From assembly GCA_964537055.1 (NCBI GenBank), contig CAZHYV010000005.1:163252-227251 (forward strand): a stretch of DNA of 64,000 bases, in the 5' to 3' direction. The notes under the pieces were generated by a model. That model made no database searches. It saw nothing but the letters and a program-made list of their open reading frames with translations, and had not been told where the DNA came from. The DNA comes from CAZHYV01 sp964537055 (GTDB lineage: Bacteria > Myxococcota_A > Polyangia > Palsa-1104 > JAEUJZ01). Below are positions 53,576 to 62,793 of the stretch, piece by piece. The position numbers and the translations under genes were made by a program. How positions within the stretch are numbered: position 1 is the first letter of the stretch; every line of letters begins with the position of its first letter.

Positions 53576-54001
53576 CTACGTAGGGATCGTGATTTTCATT
53601 GCCTGTGCAATAATTTGAAGGTCGTGATTGCTAATGGGGAAGAAGCCAAAGCGAAACTTGTATCCCCAATTTCGAACCCCTTTTGAAAACTCCATGAAAT
53701 CGAGCAAGGGAAGGATCGATGCTTCGTGAGCGGGGAGCCATGTGATATCTCGACGGAACATACACAATCCCTCTTCGAGAGTAAATGGATAGGGCTCTTT
53801 GTCATTCACCACACCAATGGCTGTAAACGCCTGCCATTTTTCTTTGCTTTGGAATTTCTCGGTTGGGGAGTAATAAATGACAACATCCCCCGGATGGATG
53901 CGACGTAAAGGCGCTCCTTTGCCGTGACAAACCTGCATAAATCCTCCCCGCTGTCCTCTCTTGACATGTTCGGCTGAGGCGACCGCAATCCAAGCCTTCA
54001 T
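53576..54001 (-). CDS. EVE domain protein
   Basis: 141 residues: the whole protein is one EVE (PUA-like) domain. KAWIAVASAEHVKRGQRGGFMQVCHGKGAPLRRIHPGDVVIYYSP is the typical opening, then FTAIGVVNDKEPYPF and WGYKFRFGFFPISNHDLQII. EVE domains are thought to bind modified nucleobases in DNA or RNA; some occur in restriction systems, but many stand alone as here. AAGGAGAATC precedes the ATG. It lies 55 nt upstream of putA on the same strand, perhaps by chance. Confidence 0.88.
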   Translation of the reverse strand: MKAWIAVASAEHVKRGQRGGFMQVCHGKGAPLRRIHPGDVVIYYSPTEKFQSKEKWQAFTAIGVVNDKEPYPFTLEEGLCMFRRDITWLPAHEASILPLLDFMEFSKGVRNWGYKFRFGFFPISNHDLQIIAQAMKITIPT

Positions 54002-54159
54002 TGGTGATTCTCCTTGTTTGGTTTTATCTTTCCGCCAAATATCGTGATTGATATTTAGTATCGACTCTTCGATAAAACTGAATTTACCAATAATTTATGT
54101 CAGATTTTGGCAGCAGTAAAAACGATCTCGAAACTGTGTTAAGGGACAGCCAATAAGCC

Positions 54160-54819
54160 CTATCTACTTCGGATAACTCCAATTTTGTCGCAAAATGTCT
54201 CTGTCGGACATTGGCTACATCTAGGCGAGGTAGGGTGGCAAATGGTTTGTCCCAGAGCAACCAAAAGATCATTGTATTCTATCCAGTATATCTTTGGCAG
54301 CTTCTTACGAAGCACCATTTCTGTCTCATCTGGAGCTTTTGTCTTCACATAACCCCACCGATTCGAAATTCGATGCACATGCGTATCCACACAAATCCCG
54401 GGCAGTCTGTACCCTAAGGTTATCACTAGATTTGCTGTTTTCCGCCCCACACCATGTAAACTGAGCAAATCCTCTAATCGATTTGGTACTTTCCCCTCAA
54501 AACGGTCAAGGAGTGCCTGCGATACATCTCGTACAATTTTCGCTTTGTTTCGATAAAACCCTACTGGATAGATCAGCTTCGCCAGTTCATTTTCCGAAAG
54601 TTGGACCATGGCCTTGGGAGAATCCGCTACCTGAAAGAGGCGACGAGCTGCAGGTCCTGTTGTTGTATCTTTGGTGCGAAGACTAAGAAGGCATGCGATC
54701 AACACAAGGTAAGGGTCACTACCAAAAGCGGCCATTTCTGTTAGGACAGGGGCCTGCCAAGAGGGAGCTACCTCTTTGAGAATAGCAATGACTCGGTCGA
54801 TATTTTGGTTTGTCACCAT
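54160..54819 (-). CDS. nth: Endonuclease III (DNA glycosylase/AP lyase)
   Basis: 219 residues, normal length. Removes oxidised pyrimidines and cleaves abasic sites. The helix-hairpin-helix LHGVGRKTANLVI carries Lys127 and is followed by VDTHVHRISNRWGY with Asp145. The 4Fe-4S cluster ligands Cys194, 201, 204 and 210 follow the C-x6-C-x2-C-x5-C pattern. The N-terminal YLVLIACLLSLRTKDTTT replaces the usual LLSAQTTD, suggesting a somewhat divergent subgroup. A 158-nt gap to the EVE gene and a 121-nt gap to the FG-GAP lipoprotein gene show no further feature. Confidence 0.94.
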   Translation of the reverse strand: MVTNQNIDRVIAILKEVAPSWQAPVLTEMAAFGSDPYLVLIACLLSLRTKDTTTGPAARRLFQVADSPKAMVQLSENELAKLIYPVGFYRNKAKIVRDVSQALLDRFEGKVPNRLEDLLSLHGVGRKTANLVITLGYRLPGICVDTHVHRISNRWGYVKTKAPDETEMVLRKKLPKIYWIEYNDLLVALGQTICHPTSPRCSQCPTETFCDKIGVIRSR

Positions 54820-54940
54820 AGCAAAGGAAGATTCGAAGGGAGAGCCCTGTTACATACAGCAGATGAAAGTACTCTCGCCAGAGGCTGGCTTTAAGGGATA
54901 ACTTGAACAATGAGCACTCGCTCATCGGACACTGGATTTA

Positions 54941-56317
54941 TTAGTTTAATGGACACTGGCTCATTAAAAAGGCAGCCCGTGCATGAGCGGCTAGGTTCAT
55001 ATTTGTTGGATCTTTGCTGGCCAAGATCACATCTGGCTTACGATCTCCATTGAAATCCCCTACCGTACCTAGGGTTGGCTCAAGACCCGCCCCAAACGTC
55101 ATCTCTGCGTTACTGCCACTGAAGGTTTGCACCTGAAACAGGGCACTTCCTTCACCCTTGAGGATATGGATAGTGTTTTTCTTCACATTATTATCCACGA
55201 CTGCTAGATCCACCTTCTTATCGCTATTAAAGTCCGCCGCGAGAAGATATTGTGGCACAAAGCTTAAGGTAAATGTGCTCTCTAATGCGAAAGTGCCATT
55301 GCCCTGTCCCAGTTTAATTTTTAGATCCTTGCTTCCATCGAATGCAACGACCAAATCGAGGTTTCCATCTAGATCAACGTCTGTGGCTGCAATAGATTTA
55401 AACTTATCTGCCGCTGCACTGTACAAATTTTGGTCAGGAAGTGCCGCAAACGAACCATTCTGCTGCCTTTGAAGCAGTCTTACCTTTGCATTGGTACCAT
55501 CCGCGTTAGCAATTACAACCCCAATGGTAGGCACTGCGGATGCTGCACTGCTTAAAGATCCTGTAATTAGAGCCTTAAACTCCTCACCGGTCGTTAGGCC
55601 AAGCACTTCGACTGGGGCTTGAAAACTTCGGTTGCCATTATTAAGAATCAAGCTGAGTTTTGTACGGTTTGTATGAATCACGAAAAGATCTACGGTATGA
55701 GCTGCATCCAAATCGAAATCGCCTGTTACTACTGCCGATGGTTTGTCGACGGCGAGGCTGATGGGCTGATCCTCAAATGTACCGTTGCTTTTCCCCAAGC
55801 GGATACTTTCCTCACTACCCGCATCACGACCCATGTAAATTTGGATATTATTTTCGTTTTCCTTAGCTAATACCAGATCGGTATATTCATCCTGGTTAAA
55901 GTCTGCGGCTGCCATCCCACTAATTTCAGCATCCCCTTTGTTTACATACTTTGGTGCTTCAAAATCAGATCGTTCAGCATAGAAAGAGAATTGCTCTGAG
56001 CTTGCATATACATCCGAATTGTTCGTTAACTTTACCGTTACAGGCCCGCACAAAGATCGGTTTGGGGCAATCGTTACGCTGATAACGTCATCACTTTGAA
56101 CCCGAGGAAAACCAACAATGGTACCAACCTTCACTTGTCCAATCGTCAGCGAAGATTGGCTAAATCCTGTTCCAGTGATCACCAGGGATTTTGCTTGATC
56201 GGTGTTAACAATTAATCCGGGGGTAATACCGGAAATTTCCACCGGCTTTGTATTTGAGCAGTTGCTAACTGCCAACGGGGCAAGAATGAGTGAAAGCAGA
56301 ATCGAGCGAAATCTCAT
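54941..56317 (-). CDS. FG-GAP/VCBS repeat lipoprotein with IPT/TIG domain
   Basis: 458 residues from ATG 56317, with AGGAGAAGG three nt upstream. The signal MRFRSILLSLILAPLAVSNC gives a lipid-anchored protein. An IPT/TIG immunoglobulin-like domain follows (about 25-115: PVEISGITPGLIVNTDQAKSLVITGTGFS), then FG-GAP/VCBS units with Asp-rich loops such as DFNQDEYTDLVLA, DVDLDGNLDLVVA, DFNSDKKVDLAVV and DFNGDRKPDVILA that would bind calcium and build an integrin-alpha-like propeller. Probably surface-exposed and adhesive; ligand unknown. A 9-bp inverted repeat (56346-56371) lies just upstream. Confidence 0.85.
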   Translation of the reverse strand: MRFRSILLSLILAPLAVSNCSNTKPVEISGITPGLIVNTDQAKSLVITGTGFSQSSLTIGQVKVGTIVGFPRVQSDDVISVTIAPNRSLCGPVTVKLTNNSDVYASSEQFSFYAERSDFEAPKYVNKGDAEISGMAAADFNQDEYTDLVLAKENENNIQIYMGRDAGSEESIRLGKSNGTFEDQPISLAVDKPSAVVTGDFDLDAAHTVDLFVIHTNRTKLSLILNNGNRSFQAPVEVLGLTTGEEFKALITGSLSSAASAVPTIGVVIANADGTNAKVRLLQRQQNGSFAALPDQNLYSAAADKFKSIAATDVDLDGNLDLVVAFDGSKDLKIKLGQGNGTFALESTFTLSFVPQYLLAADFNSDKKVDLAVVDNNVKKNTIHILKGEGSALFQVQTFSGSNAEMTFGAGLEPTLGTVGDFNGDRKPDVILASKDPTNMNLAAHARAAFLMSQCPLN

Positions 56318-56345
56318 GAACCTTCTCCTGTAGAGCAAAATTTGG

Positions 56346-56371
56346 GTCCTTCATAACATAGAATGAAGGAC
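56346..56371. repeat. Inverted repeat between glyS and the FG-GAP gene
   Basis: GTCCTTCAT (56346-56354) and ATGAAGGAC (56363-56371) pair exactly with an 8-nt loop, 29 nt before ATG 56317. On the minus strand only a weak AAATTTT follows, so it may be a poor glyS terminator or an operator for the lipoprotein gene. Confidence 0.4.
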
Positions 56372-56485
56372 ATATGCACGAAGATTCATAAATCGAAATC
56401 GCGTAAGAAGCAAAAATTGCATATTTTGCTCTTTTTACCCTACTTGGTCACGACCGATTTACACAATGATTCTTCCAAGTTCGTT

Positions 56486-58189
56486 TTAGAAAACCCGTCC
56501 TAAGCCTATACCAATAAACTCAACAAGCTTTGCTACGGGAACCCGGTCTTGCTTCATTGAATCTCTGTCACGCACGGTAACCGTTTGGTCTTGAAGAGAT
56601 TGGTAATCCACAGTGATACAAAACGGCGTACCAATCTCATCCTGTCTCCGATACAGCTTCCCAATCGCTGCAGTGTCGTCATATACGGCGCGGAAATGCA
56701 ACCCAAGCTTTGCCTTGAGCGTCTTTGCCATTTCCACCAAAGAAGCCTCATTCTTTTTGAGAGGGAACACAGCTACTTTGATAGGAGCAAGCTCTGGATG
56801 AAGATGTAAAACGGCCCTCGTGTACTCATCACAGAGGCGCACAGCCAAAGGCCTTAGCTTTTTGACGAGATCTAGGCGGTCCGCACCTGGCAGATTGCAT
56901 ATATCCTCGATTCGCATTAGAGATTGAGGTAGTTCTTTCTCCACCTGTTCAAGCTCCTTTTGAATCACGGCAAGCTGCTCCTTCGTGGGCCCGTCCGCAG
57001 CGTTGACCCTTCCTTGCTTCTCATCCTTTTCTGCTTCAGCCTTACGTTTTTCGAAATTCTTCTTTGCAGCAGCGATCGCTTCTCTCATCGGAATTAGCTC
57101 ATCAGCTTTGGGTTCACTGACAAGCTCCTCTTCGTAGGCTTCGCATAAGAAAGCCAGGGTCGCCCGATCTGCTCCGGCGGAAGGCTCAATCACATAAGGA
57201 ATATACCTCGCGCCTTTCTTTCCGGTGTTCGGATCTATACACTGGTCGTCGAAATATTCTAACTTTTGGGTACTATCTGTATTTTTAGTAAGCTTCAATC
57301 TACTTAGATCGGCTTCTGAAATTTCTTTGCTATGTGCTGATAGATCATAATCTTGACGGTTGGCAATTCCCTCAAGTTCGCTAAACCCTAGTGATCCAGG
57401 GAACCGATATTCTAAGTCCGTGGTTGCCTTTGCGTAATGGGCTAATTCATCTTGAGTCTGCATCCGTTTCCGCAGCCGCTCTGGATGGATGCCATACCGT
57501 AAATAAAACTGATAACGGGACTCTACCCACTCCTGATGAAGTTCCACGTCACTCTTCTCACCTGGCGATAAATACTGAGGAGGTTTACAGAAATACTCGA
57601 TCTCCATTTGTTCAAATTCACGAGTCCGGAATGTAAAATTCCCTGGCGTAATTTCGTTTCTAAATGCTTTTCCGATTTGGGCAATCCCAAAAGGCAACTT
57701 TCTGCGGCTAGATTGGAGTACATTCAAAAAATTTGTAAAAATTCCTTGGGCTGTCTCCGGACGAAGGTACGTCATATTTTCTTCGGTCTCCACAGGACCC
57801 ACGTGAGTCTTAAACATCAAATTAAACTGCCTAGGCTCTGTAAGTTGTGTGGAGCCACACTTTGGACATGCACCATTCTTTAGATGATCGGATCGACTCC
57901 GGGTTTTACAGGAACGGCAATCTACCAAAGGATCGGAAAAGGTGGTCTCGTGGCCCGAGTAACGCCAAACAGCCCGATTCATAATGATTGCTGAATCAAG
58001 TCCTTCCATATCATCACGGTCATAAACGACCGATCGCCACCAGGCACGCTTCACATTGTTTTTCAGCTCAACGCCCAAGGGTCCGTAATCCCATGTTGAC
58101 CCAAGCCCACCGTAAATTTCCGAGTTGGGGAATAAGAATCCTCTCCGTTTACATAAGCTAACAATTTTTTCCATGCTGGATGCTGGCAT
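56486..58189 (-). CDS. glyS: Glycine-tRNA ligase, dimeric type
   Basis: 567 residues from ATG 58189 (a Met at 58174 is also possible; the frame from 58240 is longer than the family). This is the single-chain alpha2 GlyRS found in eukaryotes, archaea and some bacteria, not the alpha2beta2 GlyQ/GlyS form. Markers: RGFLFPNSEIYGGLGSTWDYGPLG, CPKCG, LRPETAQGIFTNF, IGKAFRNEITPGNFTFRTREFEQMEIEYF, and IPYVIEPSAGADRATLAFLCEAY. An extra charged helical insertion (about 395-440, KKNFEKRKAEAEKDEKQ) precedes the anticodon domain. No clear Shine-Dalgarno. Transcribed divergently from rplM. Confidence 0.95.
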   Translation of the reverse strand: MPASSMEKIVSLCKRRGFLFPNSEIYGGLGSTWDYGPLGVELKNNVKRAWWRSVVYDRDDMEGLDSAIIMNRAVWRYSGHETTFSDPLVDCRSCKTRSRSDHLKNGACPKCGSTQLTEPRQFNLMFKTHVGPVETEENMTYLRPETAQGIFTNFLNVLQSSRRKLPFGIAQIGKAFRNEITPGNFTFRTREFEQMEIEYFCKPPQYLSPGEKSDVELHQEWVESRYQFYLRYGIHPERLRKRMQTQDELAHYAKATTDLEYRFPGSLGFSELEGIANRQDYDLSAHSKEISEADLSRLKLTKNTDSTQKLEYFDDQCIDPNTGKKGARYIPYVIEPSAGADRATLAFLCEAYEEELVSEPKADELIPMREAIAAAKKNFEKRKAEAEKDEKQGRVNAADGPTKEQLAVIQKELEQVEKELPQSLMRIEDICNLPGADRLDLVKKLRPLAVRLCDEYTRAVLHLHPELAPIKVAVFPLKKNEASLVEMAKTLKAKLGLHFRAVYDDTAAIGKLYRRQDEIGTPFCITVDYQSLQDQTVTVRDRDSMKQDRVPVAKLVEFIGIGLGRVF

Positions 58190-58320
58190 AAAGCGTACTC
58201 TTACACAAATCCTATCAATTCGTGAAGACAAAGATTCCAAGTATCGAAAATGTTTTCCCTCCTAAAAAAAGAAAAATCGTCGCTACCGAAGCTACAAAGT
58301 CTACTTCTACATCTGATCCC

Positions 58321-58349
58321 TTGACATCTTTAGGCTTATCTAGTAGAAC
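58321..58349 (+). promoter_or_regulatory. Promoter of rplM-rpsI
   Basis: TTGACA (58321-58326), 17 nt, TAGAAC (58344-58349). A short leader carries AAGGA before ATG 58373, so unlike many genes here this operon is led by a normal ribosome binding site. Confidence 0.65.
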
Positions 58350-58372
58350 GTTGCCCTCTAAGGATTTTGTTG

Positions 58373-58861
58373 ATGTTAACTTCGAAACTTAAAACATCCC
58401 AGTTAAGCTCTAAACAAGCCCAAGATGACCGCAAATGGCACATTGTTGATGTGGCCGGGTTAAATATTGGGCGCGCTGCAACCCAAGTCGCACAGCTTTT
58501 GCGTGGCAAACATAAGCCAAGCTTTACTCCTCACGTAGATTGTGGAGACTTTGTTGTTGTGATCAACTCTAATAAAGTTTCTCTTAGCGGAAGCAAGATG
58601 GAAGGTAAGCTTTATTACCGCCATACATTGTTCCCCGGGGGGCTGAAATCAAGAACTGCGCAAGAGATGATCCAATCCCGCCCGGAAGAAATGATCTACC
58701 GAGCTGTTTGGGGCATGCTCCCGAAAGGACCTTTGGGCCGAGTGATCATTAAGAAATTAAAAATTTATGCAGGGGACAAACATCCTCACCTAGCACAACA
58801 ACCTAAGGTCCACAAACTTGAGACGATGCGCAAGCATATCCAACCAAACCAATCTAAATAG
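58373..58861 (+). CDS. rplM: Ribosomal protein L13
   Basis: 162 residues from ATG 58373, preceded by AAGGA; the TTG codons upstream are not needed. Large-subunit protein. Hallmarks: WHIVDVAGLNIGRAATQVAQLLRGKHKPSFTPHVDCGDFVVVIN, YYRHTLFPGGLKSRT, YRAVWGMLPKGPLGR and LKIYAGDKHPHLAQQP. The N-terminus is about 20 residues longer than E. coli L13. It forms the usual L13-S9 operon with rpsI 12 nt downstream. Confidence 0.97.
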   Translation: MLTSKLKTSQLSSKQAQDDRKWHIVDVAGLNIGRAATQVAQLLRGKHKPSFTPHVDCGDFVVVINSNKVSLSGSKMEGKLYYRHTLFPGGLKSRTAQEMIQSRPEEMIYRAVWGMLPKGPLGRVIIKKLKIYAGDKHPHLAQQPKVHKLETMRKHIQPNQSK

Positions 58862-58873
58862 AGTGATTTTACT

Positions 58874-59275
58874 ATGGCAATGAACTCTTCTTACTTAGCT
58901 TATGCAACAGGTCGCCGCAAGGAAGCGGTGGCTCGGGTCTTTTTAAAATCGGGCTCTGGACACATTACTGTAAACGATCGAGAGATCGGTGATTATTTTG
59001 GCCGGGCGACTTCGCAAATGATCGCTAAGCAGCCTCTAGAACTTTTAGGACAGCTTGAAAAGTATGATGTTATCGCCACTGTAAATGGTGGTGGTCTTTC
59101 AGGACAAGCAGCTGCGATGAGACACGGTATCAGCCGAGCCTTATTGGATGTAGAGTCAGCTTCTCGACCCAAGCTGAAAGGGGCAGGGTACCTAACCCGT
59201 GATGCACGCATGAAAGAACGGAAGAAATACGGTCAACGTGGTGCTCGAGCACGCTTCCAGTTCAGCAAACGATAA
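58874..59275 (+). CDS. rpsI: Ribosomal protein S9
   Basis: 133 residues. Small-subunit protein whose C-terminal SKR tail reaches the P-site tRNA. AYATGRRKEAVARVFLKSGSGHITVN, GGGLSGQAAAMRHGISRALL, RDARMKERKKYGQRGARARFQFSKR are all standard. Starts 12 nt after rplM. No terminator hairpin with T-run was seen in the 68 nt before the convergent gene. Confidence 0.98.
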   Translation: MAMNSSYLAYATGRRKEAVARVFLKSGSGHITVNDREIGDYFGRATSQMIAKQPLELLGQLEKYDVIATVNGGGLSGQAAAMRHGISRALLDVESASRPKLKGAGYLTRDARMKERKKYGQRGARARFQFSKR

Positions 59276-59343
59276 TTGCTCTTCCTTCAGCTTCTCCTCT
59301 ACATTTTGCCTCGTCAATACTTTACAAGACCCGTATAATTTTC

Positions 59344-59994
59344 TTAAGAGGGCGAGAGAAATCTCAAGGCAGCCCTTAAGCCTTCAAGATGCGTCTTAAA
59401 TTGAATCACAATCACCTGGCTTCCCACTCGAATTTTTGAGACAGAGAGAACAAAGGAGAGTGCTCCGAAAATGCGGGTAAGCTTGGTCCATCTCCCTTTT
59501 AGAGGCAACTTGAAAAGGTCGAGCGTGATTACGTTCTTTTTGATCCCTACAAGATATGCAGGGGTAGAAGATAACCAGGGTAAAAGAGCCTCTACATTGG
59601 ATAGATCGATAGAACTTATCATGGAGGCAAGAGGGCTCGTTTCTGGAGCCTGGACTGAAATATTACTTACCTCCACAGATAGTAGAAATTGCTCGGGCGA
59701 CCATTTTACGCCTCGAAACGTTAGCGTCCCCTCAAGGTGGAGCAAAGTTTCCATGAGCTCAATCGAGAGCCTTGTCCTTAATCCCTTAAAATCTGAAAAG
59801 ATTTGAATTTTCTTTAGGGGCAAGGATGGGTGAGAGGCGAGGTTTGCCTTGATTAAAAATCGAACCACATCGATAGGGAGAAGAAGCCGCTTTTGTAGGG
59901 ATTGGGTGATCCCAAGCAAGAGGAGGTGCGGAAATCTGAGGCAAAAACGCAGCCCACCTTTAATACCTTCTATTCCTAAGGCAACATAATCCAT
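59344..59994 (-). CDS. Hypothetical protein, possibly membrane-associated
   Basis: 216 residues with no recognised domain. The N-terminal 50 residues are hydrophobic and basic (GGLRFCLRFPHLLLLGITQSLQKRLLLPIDVVRFLI), which may lie on or in the inner membrane. The rest alternates strands (IQIFSDFKGLRTRLSIEL, LLSVEVSNISVQ, VITLDLFKLPLKG, SQVIVIQFKTHLEG), somewhat like lipid-transfer or AsmA-type beta folds, but too weak to claim. TATATT lies six nt before ATG without a Shine-Dalgarno. It converges with rpsI. Confidence 0.6.
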   Translation of the reverse strand: MDYVALGIEGIKGGLRFCLRFPHLLLLGITQSLQKRLLLPIDVVRFLIKANLASHPSLPLKKIQIFSDFKGLRTRLSIELMETLLHLEGTLTFRGVKWSPEQFLLSVEVSNISVQAPETSPLASMISSIDLSNVEALLPWLSSTPAYLVGIKKNVITLDLFKLPLKGRWTKLTRIFGALSFVLSVSKIRVGSQVIVIQFKTHLEGLRAALRFLSPS

Positions 59995-60000
59995 CTGTTT

Positions 60001-60030
60001 AATATATCATAAATTTAAAGCACGATTCAA
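60001..60030 (-). promoter_or_regulatory. Promoter before the 59994 gene, leaderless type
   Basis: On the minus strand TTGAAT (60030-60025), 18 nt, TATATT (60006-60001), six nt, ATG 59994. Confidence 0.45.
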
Positions 60031-60142
60031 ACATCGCTAACCACTTTGTCTGCACATCATAACTAAAGCAGGCAGAGAGATGCCATCATCTGCTACTAGG
60101 TAGTCATCTTCCGCATATTCCTAAAATGGATGAAGAAATGGG

Positions 60143-60171
60143 TTGAATCAGAACAGATAAGCAGGTAAGAT
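60143..60171 (+). promoter_or_regulatory. Promoter of the Sel1-like gene
   Basis: TTGAAT (60143-60148), 17 nt, TAAGAT (60166-60171), followed by AGGTGA and ATG 60189: a normal short leader with ribosome binding site. Confidence 0.5.
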
Positions 60172-60188
60172 AAGGTTCAGGTGATTCT

Positions 60189-60974
60189 ATGCGAACAGCG
60201 ATTGTCTTGACCTTACTTATTTCTGGTTTGATTGTGAGAGTCTGCTTAACGCTACACAACTTCTTGGACCAGCCAGCCCCTCCAAGACAAGAAATCCTCG
60301 CTGAGCAGGATATGCCCGTACTCCCCCAAGCAGGTACACTACCCAAGGAGTCCATTCAGGAAACGTCCAAAGAACCTCAACCCCTGCCGTCCTCCTCGGT
60401 CGCGCCCCAAACAGCAGCCATGGCTTTAATCTCAGTTCCGGAAGCCCCTAAAAAAACGCAAACCGTTCTTGTAGAGGCCAAATATTCGGAAGCATGCCTC
60501 CAAGGAGATTCGCACAGTTGTCAGCTAGAGGCTGATCAAAAAAAGAAGTCTTGTGAAGAAGGTAACTTAATTGATTGCAGCACATTAGCATGGATGTACC
60601 TGCAAGGGGCAGCCGGAATCACCCCCGCACCAGAACTTGCCATTGCTTTGCTTGAGGATGCATGCAACCGAGGAGGACGGCAGGCTTGCTCGTCTCTTGG
60701 AATGATATATAGCGAGGGCAAAGCAGGCATTATTCAGGACGAAGAAAAAGCCATTAGCGCCTGGAAAAAAAATTGTACGATGAACAACACAACGAACTGC
60801 TACGAGTTAGCACTTATGTATCACGAGGGGAAAGGAAACCCGGCAGATAAAGATGAAGTTATCCCCCTTATGCTTCAGAGTTGTGATGATAACCATATTG
60901 CCGCCTGCAAGTGGCTTGCCGAAAATAGCGTTACCCAATTCTCTGCTGGCAAAACAACGCTTACGCTTAAATAG
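60189..60974 (+). CDS. Exported Sel1-like (Cys-containing TPR-like) repeat protein
   Basis: 261 residues. An N-terminal hydrophobic segment (AIVLTLLISGLIVRVCL) serves as signal or anchor, followed by a Pro/Glu-rich linker (about 28-95). From about 96 come four Sel1-like helical repeats with paired cysteines, e.g. CEEGNLIDCSTLAWMYLQG, CNRGGRQACSSLGMIYSEGKAG and CTMNNTTNCYELALMYHEGKG, as in Helicobacter Hcp proteins; the Cys pairs would be disulfides in the periplasm. Such repeats bind proteins or peptidoglycan. It is convergent with mltG, a cell wall lytic enzyme. Confidence 0.85.
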   Translation: MRTAIVLTLLISGLIVRVCLTLHNFLDQPAPPRQEILAEQDMPVLPQAGTLPKESIQETSKEPQPLPSSSVAPQTAAMALISVPEAPKKTQTVLVEAKYSEACLQGDSHSCQLEADQKKKSCEEGNLIDCSTLAWMYLQGAAGITPAPELAIALLEDACNRGGRQACSSLGMIYSEGKAGIIQDEEKAISAWKKNCTMNNTTNCYELALMYHEGKGNPADKDEVIPLMLQSCDDNHIAACKWLAENSVTQFSAGKTTLTLK

Positions 60975-61024
60975 GCTCTTCCTTCAGTACACCCATGTCC
61001 AACCGCCTTATCACCAAGCTTCGA

Positions 61025-62143
61025 CTATTTATGACGCTGGTATTTATTCACAGCGGCCTGGTGCTCTTCGAGGGTCACAGAGAATTGGTGCGTACCATCG
61101 TTTTTTGAGACAAAATAAAGATAAGGGGTGGTGTCAGGATTGAGGACGGCTTGCAGGGCGGCTCGTCCTGGATTTGCGATAGGCCCTGGCGGCAGACCTT
61201 CGTGCTGGTACGTATTGTATGGATTTGCAGGATCGGTTAGGTGGATTTTGCGAATACGCCCCTCAAACTTTTGGCAGGCCGCACTCTTCTCTTGGGGGAT
61301 AGTACAACCGTAAATAATCGTAGGATCAGTCTCTAAACGATGTGGGGTGAAGCTAGGGAGACGGAGTCGATTTAAGAAAACGCTTGCAATTTTTGGCCGT
61401 TCTTCTTTTTGTGCTGTTTCCTTTTCAACCAAGCTGGCCATAATAATAATATCTCGATCGTTAAATTTATACTGACGATTTAAAATACGAAGACCAGCAA
61501 AGTACTGTGTTTTCAGCTCGCTTAAAACTTTGCGACCTTGCTTTACCATTCGGGCAATAGGAATCTTGCAATCTGTCCCCATTCGAAATTGGTATTTATC
61601 CGGGTACAAATATCCTTCCAAAGTATCTGATTTAATATCTAAAGATTCAATAAACTGTTGATCCCGCATAAGACGTTCAGCCTCATCTTGAGGGCAAATT
61701 CCTTCTTCGCCTAAGCGACGGGCCACTTCTAGCATATGAATTCCCTCGGGGAAAACCACTCCCTTTTCCTGCACGATAGGTCCCTGGCGGAGTCGGTCTA
61801 GAATTTGTCTTGGAGTCATTTTTGCAGACAGACTGTACTCTCCTGCTTTGATTTTAGAAGCCTCTCCTTTTTCACTTGCATAAAATCGAAACCATTGAGG
61901 ATGATGAATCAAACGTTTGTTTGCTAACATTTCAACAATTTGGGCCAGAGAAAACCCTCTTCCAATAGAGACTTTGATCTCTTGCTGGGGGCCTTCTTTA
62001 GGGCCTGGGGTGGTTGGATAGTTCCAAATCTGCCACCCAAAATAGGCACCTATACTTATCAATGCAGCAACCATGCTCATGACAAGCAGGGCGGCTAATT
62101 TTCTTCTTCTTTCGAGAGAAGATGGACTTTGCTTACGTTTCAT
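61025..62143 (-). CDS. mltG: Endolytic murein transglycosylase MltG
   Basis: 372 residues. An inner membrane enzyme that cuts nascent peptidoglycan strands and sets chain length. One membrane helix (about 17-37), LysM-like and YceG domains; the catalytic Glu240 lies in MASLVEKETAQ, followed by ASVFLNRLRLPSFTPHRLETDPTIIYG and NTYQHEGLPPGPIANPGRAAL. The start overlaps ruvX by 11 nt, and this ruvX-mltG pairing suggests one transcript. Confidence 0.95.
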   Translation of the reverse strand: MKRKQSPSSLERRRKLAALLVMSMVAALISIGAYFGWQIWNYPTTPGPKEGPQQEIKVSIGRGFSLAQIVEMLANKRLIHHPQWFRFYASEKGEASKIKAGEYSLSAKMTPRQILDRLRQGPIVQEKGVVFPEGIHMLEVARRLGEEGICPQDEAERLMRDQQFIESLDIKSDTLEGYLYPDKYQFRMGTDCKIPIARMVKQGRKVLSELKTQYFAGLRILNRQYKFNDRDIIIMASLVEKETAQKEERPKIASVFLNRLRLPSFTPHRLETDPTIIYGCTIPQEKSAACQKFEGRIRKIHLTDPANPYNTYQHEGLPPGPIANPGRAALQAVLNPDTTPYLYFVSKNDGTHQFSVTLEEHQAAVNKYQRHK

Positions 62144-62597
62144 AAGATTCCTCGGAGTATTCGGAGTCTGTCAGGGAGTTATTCTGCGTTTCCCTGGTAT
62201 GATCGAGCCAATTTTGTAAAATGACCGCAGCAGCAACCCGATCAACCACCTGCTTGCGTCGCTTTCGAGAAAGATCTGCTTTTAGTAAAATTTCTTCGGC
62301 TTCGACTGTGGAAAAGCTTTCATCGTGATAGGAGATCTTGATTCCTTTTTTTGCGAGAGCGTCCCCTAAAACCCGGACACGGGCTGCTCGGTGTCCCTCG
62401 TTTCCTTCGCAGTCGTAGGGCAACCCTATTACAATTGATTGGGCAGCCCACTTAGTATAAAGGGAGAGCACTTGTTCTACATCGCGGTTTGTTCCCTGAC
62501 GAGAAAGAGTGCATAGTGAATGTGCGCAAAGACCCAGCTCATCGCTGATTGCAACTCCGATCATCTTTGAACCCACATCCAAGCCTAAAGTTCGCAC
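62133..62597 (-). CDS. ruvX: Holliday junction resolvase-like RuvX (YqgF)
   Basis: 154 residues starting with GTG 62597. RNase H-like fold: LGLDVGSKMIGVAISD with the first catalytic Asp7, IVIGLPYDCEGNEG, DESFSTVEAE and the final VDRVAAAVILQNWL with Asp. Linked to pre-16S rRNA processing and recombination intermediates in other bacteria. The final segment (DHTRETQNNSLTDSEYSEESYE) is an acidic tail that overlaps the mltG start. Confidence 0.93.
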   Translation of the reverse strand: MRTLGLDVGSKMIGVAISDELGLCAHSLCTLSRQGTNRDVEQVLSLYTKWAAQSIVIGLPYDCEGNEGHRAARVRVLGDALAKKGIKISYHDESFSTVEAEEILLKADLSRKRRKQVVDRVAAAVILQNWLDHTRETQNNSLTDSEYSEESYET

Positions 62598-62722
62598 GGA
62601 ATGACTTTGACACGATGAGCGACGGGCGTCAAGTCTTACGGTGCCTTACAAAAGTTTTTGGGGGAGGAAGGGTACTTTGCGCATCCCCTTCTTATCTTCC
62701 TCTGAAAAACGTGGAGTTGTCC

Positions 62723-62752
62723 TTGACAGAGGGGGTTTATTAATGGTACATC
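62723..62752 (+). promoter_or_regulatory. Promoter of tRNA-Gln and prs
   Basis: TTGACA (62723-62728), 18 nt, TACATC (62747-62752); the tRNA begins 41 nt further on and prs has no clear promoter of its own. Confidence 0.45.
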
Positions 62753-62793
62753 GGTTGCCTACGTAAAGCTTAGAACCGTAGGTTCTGTAGTGA